In this document: positions 11,509 to 22,041 of the stretch, in pieces | Layout of the letters: every line of letters begins with the position of its first letter | Position numbering within the stretch: the stretch's first letter is position 1 | Source: Rhynchospora pubera | Lineage: Eukaryota; Streptophyta; Magnoliopsida; Poales; Cyperaceae | NCBI GenBank assembly: GCA_028095005.1 | Contig: CM051462.1 | Span: forward strand, 173,733,955-173,797,954 | DNA: 64,000 nucleotides | Reading direction: 5' to 3' | Position numbers and translations under genes: made by a program | Notes under the pieces: generated by a model | Seen by the model: only the letters and a program-made list of their open reading frames with translations | Databases searched by the model: none | What the model was told of the DNA's origin: nothing

Positions 11509-12960
11509 GAATATAAAATGGGGCAAGAAAACAAGGTTGTTGATGCTCTTTCAAGGGTAGAAATGGGACCTGAAGTGTTAGCAATTACTGAGCTGGTACC
11601 AAAATGAGTTGAAGATCTGAAGGACAGTTATCATGAAGATGTATGGATACAAGAAGTATCCAAGAAGCTACAAGAAAGAAGAAGTGAGGCTGAGAACTAC
11701 AAGGAGCATAATGGCCTTATCTGATACAAAGATAGAATTTGTGTTGGAAACAACAACTAATGGAGAGAAAAGCTGCTTAAGGAAATACATGCTTCTAGTT
11801 TAGGAGGACATTATGGTCTTTTAGGTACTTACCAGAGAGTTGAAGCAGTTTTATTGGCCTAAACTCAAAGAAACAGTGCATGAATTTGTTAAGAGTTGTG
11901 AAGTATGTCAAATGAGCAAAGGGGAGCATGTGGCTACCCCAGGGTTATTACAACCCCTTCCAATTCCTTTTGAAGCATGGACAAGCATCACAATGAATTT
12001 CATCACTGGCCTGCCCAAGTCAGAAGGAAGAGAAGTGATACTAGTGGTGGTTGATAGACTAACTAAGTATGCTCATTTCTTCTCTTTATCTCATCCCTTT
12101 ACAGCCACCCAGGTAGCACAAACATTTCTTGATGGTGTTTACAAATTGCATGGTTTGCCAACTACCATTGTTACTGATAGAGACCCAATTATCACTAGCA
12201 TTTTTTGGAGGGAATTATTTGAAAGATTGGGGGTCAAATTGAATTTTACTACTGCATACCACCCCCAGACAGATGGCCAGTCTGAGAGAGTTAACCATGT
12301 CTGGAAGGATACCTCAGGTGTATGGTGTATAATCAACAAAAGGGTACAACACCAATTTCCATAGCTCAATCAAAACTACCCCTTTTGAGGCATTATATGG
12401 TTATGCCCCACCTCAATTATCTCTGGGTAGTCCTCCCAAAAGCAATGTGGAGACAGTGGATAAAGAGTTAAAGGAAAGGCATAAGGTGATACTGGAATTG
12501 AAACAACAACTAATCAAATCCCAAGAAAGAATGAAGAAATTTGCTGATAGTCACAAATCAGAGAGGCAATTGCAGGTAGGAGCATGGGTCTACCTCAAGA
12601 TGCAGCCATACAGACAAATTTCAGTACAAGGCAAAGGTAACAGGAAGTTAGGACTGAAATACTATGGTCCTTTTGAAATCATTGAGAAGATTGGAGAAGT
12701 AGCTTATAAATTGAACTTACCTCAAGGCTCTCTGGTTCATCCTGTGTTCCACGTCTCTCAATAAAGCCAAAGTGGATAATTCTCATGAAGTTTCTCCTAA
12801 TTTGCCAATTGTGGGGCCAGAGGGGAAAGTCAGGGAAGAACCTGAAGGGATCCTGGATAGAAGAATTGTTAAGAGGAAGAATGTTGCTGTAGTGCAATGG
12901 TTGATTAAATGGAGCAATCATCCAGTGGAAGATGCCACGTGGTAGATTATGATCAAGTTG
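11509..12960 (+). pseudogene. Chromovirus integrase and chromodomain remnant
   Basis: Sequence resumes at the very end of RNase H (NKVVDALSR, about 11530-11556), so RT and almost all of RNase H are gone. Integrase follows: a zinc-binding segment with SCEVCQMSK, a core with VVVDRLTKYAHF, TDRDPI and the DGQSER glutamate region (11840-12290), then frame breaks, then the GPY/F segment KYYGPFEIIEKIG (about 12655-12693). After a stop at 12762-12764, a chromodomain-like segment (12840-12960) reads with WLIKWSNHPVEDATW and is ended by an in-frame TAG. Chromodomains steer integration to marked chromatin in this family. Confidence 0.85.
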
Positions 12961-13020
12961 CCAAGCTAATACCCTCAATTTGTCCTTAGAGACAAGGACA
13001 GTTTCAAGGGGGGGGGGTAT

Positions 13021-13488
13021 TGTCAGCGATACAAGCTGATGCTGGAAAGGTAGCCGTTGGAATGGGTTATTTACTCAGACATTGGGCTGGAGAGTTGGTT
13101 GAGGAAAACAAAAGGTGATCTGTAGGGAAGTTGGGCCGCTGGTGGGCCATGACTGGAGAGAACAGTGCCGTAATACTGGAGAGGATTAATTGAGCCGTTA
13201 GACAGTTGAAGAGCTGTCGCTGGGGAAGAGAATAATTCCCTGTTATTTTTTATTTTCATTTCTTACTTTGTTACTTGAGTTGTAATTTTGAGTTAGGAAT
13301 TCTATTTCTATATAAGCGTGTAAGAGATATTTTGGGAAAAAAATGAAAAATATTACTGTTCAGATCTATCCCTTTCTTCTCCTCTCATCTCCTATCTTTC
13401 TATCTGAAACCCAACTTCTCATCTCTCTTACTCCCAATTTCTTCAAATTAACCCAAAAATACAATAATCAAGGATTAGTATCATGACA
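13021..13488 (+). repeat. 3' LTR of the chromovirus
   Basis: 468 bases, TGTCAG...ATGACA, preceded by a run of ten or more G residues in the polypurine tract and followed by AATAA. Confidence 0.9.
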
Positions 13489-13953
13489 AATAATAAACTT
13501 ATTCTCATCTTCCATTCTTTTATTCTCACTCACATCCAAACACAGCCCTAGGAAATATACTTTGGCAGATTCTTCGAAACCCTAATTTTCCATCGGAAAA
13601 TGAACACTTCTCTTTGCTTTGGTTGGCGTTCAACATCATGTGTAAAAGAACTACAACAGTGTTGAGATTCAATTCTAAGGAGAAAGAGATCTAGTGATTC
13701 TGAGTTCTGACTGTTGGTTTGGCTATGATATTTCTATATGCAATTTGTATCTTCCCATATTGCAAAATAGTCCAGGTTCATGCTGGAAGATAAACCGTCA
13801 TAAGGTGGAAAAAGCAAAAGAGAAAGGATGGGTGCATTTTTGTAGTAAATTTTCAAAGATTTAATTGTAAGTGGCTATACAAATGAAGATTAGAGGGGTA
13901 AATGAATAATATTGAAAAATAGGAGGGTATATGGTTGATTTTCCCTAAAAACT

Positions 13954-14980
13954 TCTATTCTATCAATGACATAAATTTGGTGTGTTTGGCAACTAGCAAG
14001 AACTACTAGTTCTAGTTCCTTGATTGGTAATTGTCTATTCGTCCTAGTTCGCGAACAGCTTTGTTCGTGGGGTTGCTAAATTCCTTTTGACCTCAATCAA
14101 GAGCAGGTACAGATATGTTTGCTAAATTCCTCTCTCAATTACTGTGCATTTACATATACTAAATTGATTGAAATAATGATAAGGCACTAATGGAAATTTG
14201 CCTACCACACATGTGTCAAAATGGCCCGAGACTTGCAAAACCAAAATTTGGTACTTAGGTTTGCCTCATTTAACATGGATTATACGCTTAAATTTAGGAG
14301 TTATCTCATTTTCTCATTTGAGTGTAGGCAAGATTTAACCACTAATTAATAGCCTTCGATCAATTGGGTACTTTTCTTTTTTGCTCCCCGACAGATGAGA
14401 AAATTTGTTGATCGCTGAGTTGAGAGGAGCACTAATTAATAGCCTTCGATCTATTTTGTTCTGATTACAATTAGCCAGAGAGAACGAAATAGAGCTGAAA
14501 GCAAAAAGGAAAAAAAAAAAGACAAACCTTTTGAGTTCTGAGTTAGCGGCGACGAGCAATCTCCACTACCGATTTAGGGTTTCTGAATGAATTTTAAACT
14601 TGAAACTCAACAGAACTCGGAGGAGCAGAGTGTCGGCTGGTAAAGCGTTTGCTTTTTTTAATCATGGAGCATGTGCCGACTGTCCACTACGGAGTTTACT
14701 TTTTGCTTGTTTCTATTAGAAAAACAGAGTGCGCGGGGTTTAGGTTTACTGAACACAGCGACATTACTCAGCAAAATAACAAGTGTTTTCAAAACTGTAC
14801 CGGCGTCACCGGCGTCCCCGGTCAGATGATGAAAATCCGATATTTTCTCTCACATTGAATACCGCTGTTTCGGTCACTATTACGATTTCTGATATTACCA
14901 GAAATTTTTAGTATATGGTACGGTTTTCAAAACACTGAAAATAACTCGTAACTTAAAAATTCGATCGAACTCTATTTGAA
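13954..14980. other. Distal upstream region of BPM-a, duplicated near 32.3-32.9 kb
   Basis: No gene is supported. This is the continuation of the BPM-a upstream DNA after the 7052-13946 insertion. Bases 14395-14620 align with 32693-32900 (TTGATCGCTGA, CTTCGATC, AGCCAGAGAGAAC and CTACCGATTTAGGG occur in the same order), and 14104-14210 resembles 32336-32410. A small tRNA-like phrase near 14625 does not fold into a tRNA. Confidence 0.55.
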
Positions 14981-14989
14981 AATACCTTG

Positions 14990-15300
14990 GTAAGCACTTG
15001 AGTCAACACATATTTGACATCAAATACGATTCTAAATTTAATTATTGAAATTTCAACATTTATTTGAAGACCTTTCTTCTTTTTTTAAAATTTTTAAGAA
15101 AAATTTTCATATTATTTAAAATTGAAAGGCCCAAAATTAATTAGATTAACGATTTTTTAAAATTTGAAAAAAAATTATCAAACTTATTATCTTAGGAGAT
15201 ATTATTATGGAGAACATATTTAAAAGTTCAAATCAACTATTGTAATTTCAAAAATTGAGATTCGATCACGTTTGACGAGCTCTAGTGTCAAACGTATCTG
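14990..15300. mobile_element. Degraded MITE with inverted termini
   Basis: Left sequence around TTTGACATCAAATACGAT and right sequence read in reverse (CGTCAAACGTGATCGAAT) form an imperfect inverted repeat about 50 bases deep around an AT-rich core. The related unit at 47604-47962 has the same plan. Exact ends and target duplication were not resolved. Confidence 0.45.
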
Positions 15301-15903
15301 ATTCTAGCTTTACTCATATTTTGGTTCTAACTCGAGTTGAGCCACCTCGGCTAACTCACACGTTGAGTTTGAATTGGGCCTGATTAAGCTCACCAAACTC
15401 ATCACCAAACTCATCCGTCTAACTCATTACATAATAAATTTATATTTCAAATTCAAAAGATTATTATTGTTGTTGTTTTTTGTTATAAACTCATAAAAAA
15501 TGTAAAAGATATCTATTATTTTTATGTTTCAAACAATCGCAATTCCTATCAGATTGATTGTCAAGACATTTTATTTAAAAACAATAAAAAAATTAAGATT
15601 ACAACAGTTACCTTGTCTACAATATTAATAGTTTAATACATATCAATTGGTTTTAATATTTCAAATTTATATATAAATTAAAAAAAGTATAGTTCGATAT
15701 TATAGCTGGCTCGTAAACTCGAAAATGTATGCTATTTTCCGAGCTTAACCAGCTTGAGCTATAGTCGAGTTTAAATTCGAGCTGTTTTCTCATGTGTAAA
15801 CTGACTCAAAACTCGGGTTGTATACACCCTAGCCATGAAACCGGAACAAACAATGGAGATCTCATCTAAAGAGAAAATCGCGCTCGGTACTCCGGTTTCT
15901 TTA
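15301..15903. other. AT-rich, possible hAT-end sequence
   Basis: No gene is seen. The stretch contains CTCGAGTT/AACTCGAG-type repeats in both orientations at about 15330-15440 and 15700-15820, with a TAGGGTGTATAC-like end (reverse strand) near 15820. This looks like hAT subterminal sequence, but a matching left end and target duplication were not found. Confidence 0.35.
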
Positions 15904-16066
15904 TGCCTCCGTTTAGATGCGTTGAGAAATAGAAAGAAAGAAGAAGAAAGAAGGGAAGAAAAAAAATTATAAACAATCCAAACTCTTCACATAGTTACAC
16001 ACTTCCCAATACTTCTATCAACTTCTTCTCTTCTTCCCTTCTTTCCACACCTATCCAAACGGAGCC
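15904..16066. mobile_element. MITE of the GGCTCCGTTTGGAT family
   Basis: About 163 bases. The left end GCCTCCGTTTAGAT and the right end, reversed, GGCTCCGTTTGGAT form the terminal inverted repeat around a purine-rich left and pyrimidine-rich right half. The family also occurs at 8894-13547 and 47976-48133. Confidence 0.65.
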
Positions 16067-16249
16067 TATATATAAATTTTAGCTTTAGAAACACAACGGC
16101 CAACTCAATTACTTAGCATTCTTTTGTTTCTAGCTGCAGCGTTTATTTAATCTAGTAACAAACATGATTGCATGAACTTTTACAATTGCTCCATCCACGT
16201 AATTAACAATATATAAGAGTAATTACAGCGTTAATGTCGGACATTACTT

Positions 16250-17291
16250 AAGCAGAATCCTAATAAAAATTGGAAATTGATTAATGCAATCTCTTGAATT
16301 GCCATCGCTACAATCCCGCGTCAGCGCTCACTGAGCAACGCTCTCTACCCTCATCTATACTCATCCAGTGCTCATATTATTTTTTATTCATTTCGTTATT
16401 GTAAGTGTTCACTTTATCAGAAATAAATGTTCAGTTTTTATTATGATTGTTCACTGTTTTATAAGCGTTCGCTATGCTCAGTAAGTTCATTTTTATTTTT
16501 ATTTTTATTTTTACGCAAATGTTCAGTTGGGTTAGTACTTAGTACAAAACTATAAATATTCTGTTAATTGAGTATAAATGTTCAGTTAGTTGCAATAAAA
16601 ATATAAATATTATAAGAAAAAAATTATTACTAAACCAAGCGAAGGGGTCACGAACCAAACACAAAACACACGAAAAAATTAAAAAAGTCCATGAACCAGT
16701 CCGGTTGAAATTAAAATTTTTTCGACTCTTCCTCTGTGGCGCCTCTCTCTAAGATTGACACACAATTTTATATTAAACCATAAATTGACGCATTTAACTG
16801 AACACTTGTGATTATTAAAGTGAACACATTTCGTTATTAAACTAAACATTTGTAACAGGTACATACACTCTAATCATGCGAGACTCACGCACGCACACCA
16901 TTTGTTCAGCGATGACGCGCCATAGTAAATCCCCGATGGCAGTTATCATTACTTATAAAAATTCAAGAATTATAAGTGCCATCGGCAAATATACCATCCC
17001 AGCAATCGCTAAATACAAAGTGAACATATACAGCAAATAAGGTGCACATATAGACGATCTAAGTGAAACTTACAAACAAATAAGTGTTGTCATCACTTGT
17101 TCAGAAGTTTACATGCATATTCAACTTATTTTCATTGAACTTATTTGTTTGTATGTGTTCACTTAGATCGTCTATATGTTTATTTTGTTTGCTGTATATG
17201 TTCACTTTATATTTAGCGATGATAGGGATGGCAAAAATGCAGATGCAGTAATCAATTTCCATAAAAATTGGTATTGTGCGTTGCTCAGTGC
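16250..17291. repeat. Nested inverted-repeat region
   Basis: The left part (about 16257-16318: AATTGGAAATTGATTAATG ... GCCATCGCTACAATCCC) is repeated inverted at about 17218-17270. Between them lie a hairpin at about 16934-16990 (CCGATGGCA ... TGCCATCGG) and a large fold-back at 16994-17231. It is likely a non-autonomous fold-back DNA element. There is no coding capacity. Confidence 0.55.
16994..17231. repeat. Fold-back inverted repeat, arms of about 97 bases
   Basis: The left arm begins CCATCCCAGCAATCGCTAAA and the right arm ends TTTAGCGATGATAGGGATGG. Phrases such as AGTGAACATATACAGCAAA and ATAGACGATCTAAGTGAA recur inverted in the right arm. Transcribed, it would make a long hairpin that could be diced into small RNAs. 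Confidence 0.75.
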
Positions 17292-17959
17292 TAGAGGTGC
17301 ATAACGTGGAAAACGACCACGAAAGTGGTCATTTTCGTTAACCGTTGCATTGATGCACGAAATTTTTATACTTATTGTGTTGATTGTTGCATCCGTTTAA
17401 TACATGTTGCGTTGATTGTTCCGTTGATGGGAACGATCAAAACGGTTATAACCGTCTTTGACTACCTAACTGTTTTGCATTTTATTAAGATGTAAGAAAA
17501 TAAACTATTCTGCATTTTGTATGAAACAGAGATAGAGAAATGACAGGTTAGGTCACGCGGAAAAAGGGGAGGAGGCACTATAATCGCCTCTTGCTCTCGA
17601 CGGCGATTGTACTCGGTGGTGCAGAGGCGAGAGAGATAGATGTGACTGTGTTCGGCAGAGAAATGACGGAGCGACGCTGCAGAAATCTAATTTTACTCAT
17701 TTCTCTCTCGATCTCTCTGCTGAGGTCCTCTGCAATCTAATAATAAAACCATAAAAAAATTTGTAAACGAAATGCGCGAAATAAACGACCACGAAACGTA
17801 CCAGTTTCACTAATCGTTCTGTTCTGAGACGAAACAATATTTCTATTTGCGTTGGTTGTTCCGTTCCTTAAACGAAACTGAAACCCTTATCCGTTATCGT
17901 TCAGTTCCGGACGAAACGAAACGAAAGAACGGTTGAAACGGCTACCGTTTTCAGCCCTA
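17292..17959. mobile_element. hAT-like non-autonomous element with exact 8-bp TSD
   Basis: A 668-base unit with ends TAGAGGTG and, reversed, TAGGGCTG. Both sides carry the exact duplication CTCAGTGC (17284-17291 and 17960-17967). Subterminal regions are rich in ACGAAACG/CGTTTCGT motifs like those of 8274-8596. No ORF resembles a transposase. Confidence 0.85.
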
Positions 17960-17967
17960 CTCAGTGC

Positions 17968-18992
17968 TCACTATTAATGCCCCACTTGCATGGCTCTAAG
18001 GCCCAATTCTTTAATATTCGGGTTGAGGCCCAACACCACACAACATCGGCCATTTACAGGGATACACAAAAAAAAAAACAAAAATAGATATGATAAAGAA
18101 GAAGGATATTCTTCTTCATTTTTCCCCCCTTCTATTTCTTCTTTATTTTCATTATGTTGATTTTCCAACCTTAATAGTTCCTGTAGATACTAACTTGCTA
18201 CTCTCTTATTAATTCTAATAAATTAAAATGACATTATATATTGATTTATAATGCATATCAAGATTTCAAGCAACTTAATGATGCTTTGCAACTTTAATCC
18301 TCCATCGTACAATATGATTTTGATATCTTATGAGCTTTTTCATATATTTTTATCCTTTTTTCAAATGAAATGTTTATGATGAATTCATAATGCAAGAGAA
18401 GTTCTAAAACAATATAAGAGTTTTTGTGTTTCTCTACAGGTTCTTAGTATTAAATCGAAGAAATAAGTGTGCACAAGAACCTGGAAATCGTCTTACTTTA
18501 TAAATTTTTTTTTCAAGAAACATTCAACTGAGAATGAAATCCACGAAACATCACGATCGTAATAAAATTAGTCGCACTTCCAATTGTCTTCTCAAGTTTA
18601 TCAATCTCAATTATGATCTAAAAAAATATAAACAATTAAACGTTGCAAAGAAGTGAAAAGTAATACAAAAAACTTACAATTAATAATTTAATTAAATAAC
18701 ATGAGCATGCTTGCATGTTGATATATATATATATTAAACCGACTAAAAGTTGCCACATTCATCATAATTATGAATTTTAACATTAAATACAACAGAAAAG
18801 GCACAAAGAGAGAACAATCAAACTAATTTTTCAAGTAACCAAAACATTGTTCTTTCCCGAGAATATATAGCATAATTTTACTGACGAAATCAGATTAGTA
18901 TATTTCCGTTAAAGGTTAAATATAAACGCTTAACAGACATATATAATTTATAGCAACAAAGCAGAATATAAGAAATAGGTTATTTTCAACTG
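17968..18992. other. 3' flank of BPM-b, no gene
   Basis: AT-rich DNA. Bases 18160-18230 and 18860-18990 resemble the corresponding downstream blocks of other MATH-BTB units (42640-42790, 5660-5790). Nothing else is supported. Confidence 0.5.
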
Positions 18993-20184
18993 CTATTGAT
19001 CATTCTTTGAACGCAACTCCTCTAGAATTGTGGGGCAGCTTTTAATCATATGCTCAAATTCTTCAGTTTGCACAACTGCAGCAAGAACTTCAGGACGCTT
19101 AATGAACTCGATGCAAGCGGCTTTTAGCTCAGAACAATTATGCTGCTCGGCCAGAGTCAGCGTGGTTGCCAAATTGTTCGCATCAACGAACTCATACATT
19201 TTCATTTCACAGAGCTGTTTCAGCCTTTCTAAACCATACCGATCTGCTGCGACCAGCAAATGTTGAGCCAGCGCTACTGATGCATCTTTATTACCTCTTG
19301 CCTCCTCAAGATCGGGTACAGAATCAGAATATATGAAATGTAGCATGGACTTGAAAATAGATGGTTCCATGTCCTTGATTTCTATACTCTGATTCACCTT
19401 ACCTTTCATGGGACCAAAAAATTGTGCCATGAAAACTGGTGATCTTGCAGCAAGCACACACCGGTGTGCATCGAAAGTTACCCCGCTGACATTGAAGGAC
19501 ATATCTGTGCCATCTCCATGTTCTAATAAACCGGTCAGCTGCTGATGCAAATTAGAGGGAAGCACAGTGAAACGACTATTTTTAATTACAGTGACAGTGC
19601 ATTTTTATTGTGAATGAATTGTCCCTAAGATGCTCTGATGCCTCAAATTCCTCTCTTTTTATGAGAAAACCCCAAGATTCATTGGTGCTAAGGGTCACAG
19701 CATCAGACGAGTAGCCCATAACTGGTGTTCCTTCCGTTTGGCTGGGCATGGTCAAGCTGATCTTCACTCGGGCCTTAGTGCCGTCACTTCTAAGAGTGAC
19801 GTAGAAAGCAAGAAAGTTTTTATTTTCAGATGAATTTCCGTCGGGATAGTATGTAATGGTCCATTCGTATCCGCCAAGAGTAAAAACGTCAGAGGTAATG
19901 CATTTGCCTACACCGATCCCCTTATTAGAGGAGTATCCAATAAACTTGAACAGGTGTGAACCAGTGCTAATCTCTGTGAGCCTTGTGGATGCTATCTCAG
20001 ATTCTACAGCATCAACAACTGAGGATACCATATTCCTTATTCGAAGAAGAGGTGATCCAAGCCAGGTTGCCTGCAATAATTAAGCCTAATAATAAAATGC
20101 AAAATATCAAGGTCCAAAACTGAAGTAGCTAGCAAATAGTGAAGTACTACATACCGTCAGAGCTAAAGCTACATAGGTCAACAT
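18993..20184 (-). pseudogene. MATH-BTB gene BPM-b with one frameshift
   Basis: The BTB half (ending at 18993) and the MATH half (19582-20076) both align with the intact copies but lie in different frames. The break is an extra T near 19600, inside the conserved end of MATH where paralogues read FTIR.TVTV. The BTB half keeps all recognisable blocks, including ARSPVFMAQFFGPMKGKVN, and could start at its own Met at 19565. Upstream, the ancestral first ATG has become GTG; the next ATG (20184-20182) opens a short exon that can splice from GT at about 20148 to the AG before GCAACCTGG at about 20071, giving an N-terminus unlike the other copies. Either a recent pseudogene or a locus making separate MATH and BTB pieces. 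Confidence 0.8.
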
Positions 20185-20290
20185 GGCCACTATAAATTAA
20201 TCGAAGAAGGTTTCTATTGGATGTAGAAGGAGCTCTTTTTCTGGATTAATTCGTTCTTTGTTTGCAATTGAAACATGTGTTCATTGCCAG

Positions 20291-20300
20291 TTTATATACA
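20291..20300 (-). promoter_or_regulatory. Candidate TATA box of BPM-b
   Basis: TGTATATAAA on the minus strand, about 107 bases before the ATG at 20184. It matches the plant TATA consensus well and has counterparts before the other array members. Confidence 0.5.
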
Positions 20301-21672
20301 CATACAAAAGGACGGTTGATATGGTGTGATGCATTGCTATTAGACTTCATTAACAGGAATCGAAGGAACCTTCCTGGGAAGAGTAAAGAGTGGTGATATG
20401 GCTAATCCCACATTTGTCTAGATTCATTTCGGGAATGGAGCGGTACACCTTAATATATTTATTATTATTACTTTTTTTTTGTGTTCTTATTGTTATTTCA
20501 CCAATTCATGCATGCTCTATTACATTTTAATTGTGTATATCAGAAAGATGACTGTATATAAATATACCCTGAAATATTTGTTGTACCTAGGTGTTGGAGC
20601 TACCAATTGCCTTTTTACCTCCGTTTGTCTTTATTTTGTTTTAGATTTTTTAAACCCAACTCAATAGCATGCTTTCGTTTTGCTGCTCGCAGCATTGTTT
20701 ATTTAAACTTAAGAACAAGAGGATTATAATAGTATCTGCATCAACTTAAACTAATTAACCCTAAAAATAATAAATACTGTGAGAATATTTGCAATTTTCA
20801 TATATTTTATGGTTTACATTTGTTAGTATTGCCACGTCGGCTGTAGGAAATTGAATCAAATTGAATTGTATATATAGTAATTAATTGCGCCTTATTTGCA
20901 ATGGGACGAGTCCTAATTCTATAACGTTTGGCTATACATAATTATCAATCAAAAAACTTTTAAGTGGAAGGTCAGAATAATTTTTAGTTCACTTCATAGC
21001 TAGGAAAACATCTTATTTTATAGAGGATATACCAATAATTTAAAGACTTATTATTTTCTTACATATGAATGGTAATGTTTAGTATGACAGCTGAAAGTTA
21101 GAATTACTGAAGCTTGTCATCATCGCACGCTATATATTTATTGAGCAATTTTTAATGACCCAAACTGATACTATGTTAAGAAAAAAAAAATCATCATAAC
21201 ATAAAGATATCTTTAGTGTTTTATCAATTAATTGACAGAATTAAAACCTAACACACAATAGGATGTACGAAATGGATAATTGGCCTTTCAGGTGACTTGA
21301 GTAAATCTTACCGGTGCAGTGGCGCTAATTAATGGATTTCTTTTTTTTGAAGGTTTGTATAAAACCAACCATTTTATAATGGATTTCATATATGATGAAC
21401 CAGCAATTCATCGCATCTTATAACCAGAATTCTATTTAATAGATGCATAAAGGAAATTTAAAAGTGTTCAAGAACTAAATAAAAATGATTGTATGATTTT
21501 AATATCGATTATAAATACTTTCTGATGTCCATGAAAATTGCAGTTGGAGCAATCTAATATGCATGGCATATCTAACCGGTCTTATTTTTGAAGAAAAAGC
21601 AGAGAGTCAGGCCTCTGCTTTTTAATAACATATCTAACGAGTATATTTTATCATTTCTATGAGATTGCAAAC
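20301..21672. other. Upstream region of BPM-b with array-wide conserved block
   Basis: No gene is seen. Bases 20350-20440 (CTGGGAAGAGTAAAGAGTGG, then TGTCTAGATTCATTT) recur at 41600-41640, 41925-42005 and 44555-44640. Bases 20810-20960 resemble 42120-42240 and 45110-45250. A block of more than 1 kb therefore travelled with the genes during duplication. Confidence 0.55.
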
Positions 21673-22034
21673 TGTAAACAAAAGCTATCACAGCAAAGAA
21701 CACGAAGATTTTACGTGGTTCGGTACAATATGTACCTACGTCCACGACTCACACACACCACACTTTTTATTTCTTTTCAATAATAATGGAGTACAAGAGA
21801 GAATTGGGGAAGAAGATAGGTCAGAAAGGAAGAGAAAGACGCCTCCTTTATAATAGGTAGGCTAATATTTCTTTTTATTACATTTCCATATATGCATAAA
21901 TCATAAAAAGGAAAGTCAGACGGTCCAACTCGGACCGAGTTCTGGCCAACTCGGACCGAGCCAAAGGGATGTGGTTCAACTCGGTCCGAGTTTGGCCCAA
22001 CTCGGACCGAGCCAAACATTGAATTTTCTCCACA
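21673..22034 (-). repeat. 3' LTR of the copia element
   Basis: 362 bases. It holds four copies of the palindrome CTCGG(A/T)CCGAG between about 21929 and 22013, the same core as the tandem repeat inside pol. Confidence 0.93.
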
Positions 22035-22041
22035 CTCCCCC

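Larger units (their letters stand above)
8996..13488 (+). mobile_element. Ty3-gypsy chromovirus, decayed
   Basis: LTRs at 8996-9472 and 13021-13488 begin TGTCAG and end ATGACA, with the 5-bp target duplication AATAA (8991-8995 and 13489-13493). The primer-binding site TGGTATCAGAGC is at 9475-9486 and a G-rich polypurine tract at about 13003-13018. Domain order is gag, protease, (deleted RT and RNase H), integrase, chromodomain, which is chromovirus order. The short LTRs and the C-terminal chromodomain suggest the Reina-type clade, which is inference. A dozen or so LTR differences, frameshifts and the pol deletion mark it as inactive and older than the elements at 2129 and 21673. Confidence 0.92.
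8894..13547. mobile_element. MITE (GGCTCCGTTTGGAT family), split by a gypsy element
   Basis: The left end GGCTCCGTTTGGATG (8894) pairs with a right end that reads GGCTGTGTTTGGATG in reverse (ends 13547). Without the gypsy insertion (8996-13488 plus one AATAA copy) the unit is about 155 bases, the same size as relatives at 15904-16066 and 47976-48133. Flanking triplets TTA and CTA would fit a PIF/Harbinger (Tourist) MITE, but the superfamily assignment is tentative. Confidence 0.65.
7052..13946. mobile_element. 6.9 kb TIR DNA transposon, non-coding, with nested insertions
   Basis: The ends are inverted repeats of about 100 or more bases: left starts AGGAAAAATCAGCCATAT, and the right end read in reverse starts AGGGAAAATCAACCATAT; both continue with a shared TTCATTTACCCCTCTAATCTTCAT block (7124-7147 and, inverted, about 13881-13904). 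Both sides carry the 7-base direct repeat AAAAACT (7045-7051 and 13947-13953). The related DNA upstream of the 32123 locus lacks this insert. Long TIRs suggest a Mutator-like non-autonomous element, though 7 bases is shorter than the usual 9-bp duplication. It contains a hAT-like element (8274-8596), a cluster of GATTCGATACG-type inverted repeats (about 8655-8870), and a MITE split by a gypsy element. No transposase is seen. Confidence 0.7.

Noticed and set aside
14615..14690. tRNA-like phrase GGCTGGTAAAGCG
   Set aside because: No matching acceptor stem, anticodon arm or T-loop could be folded around it.
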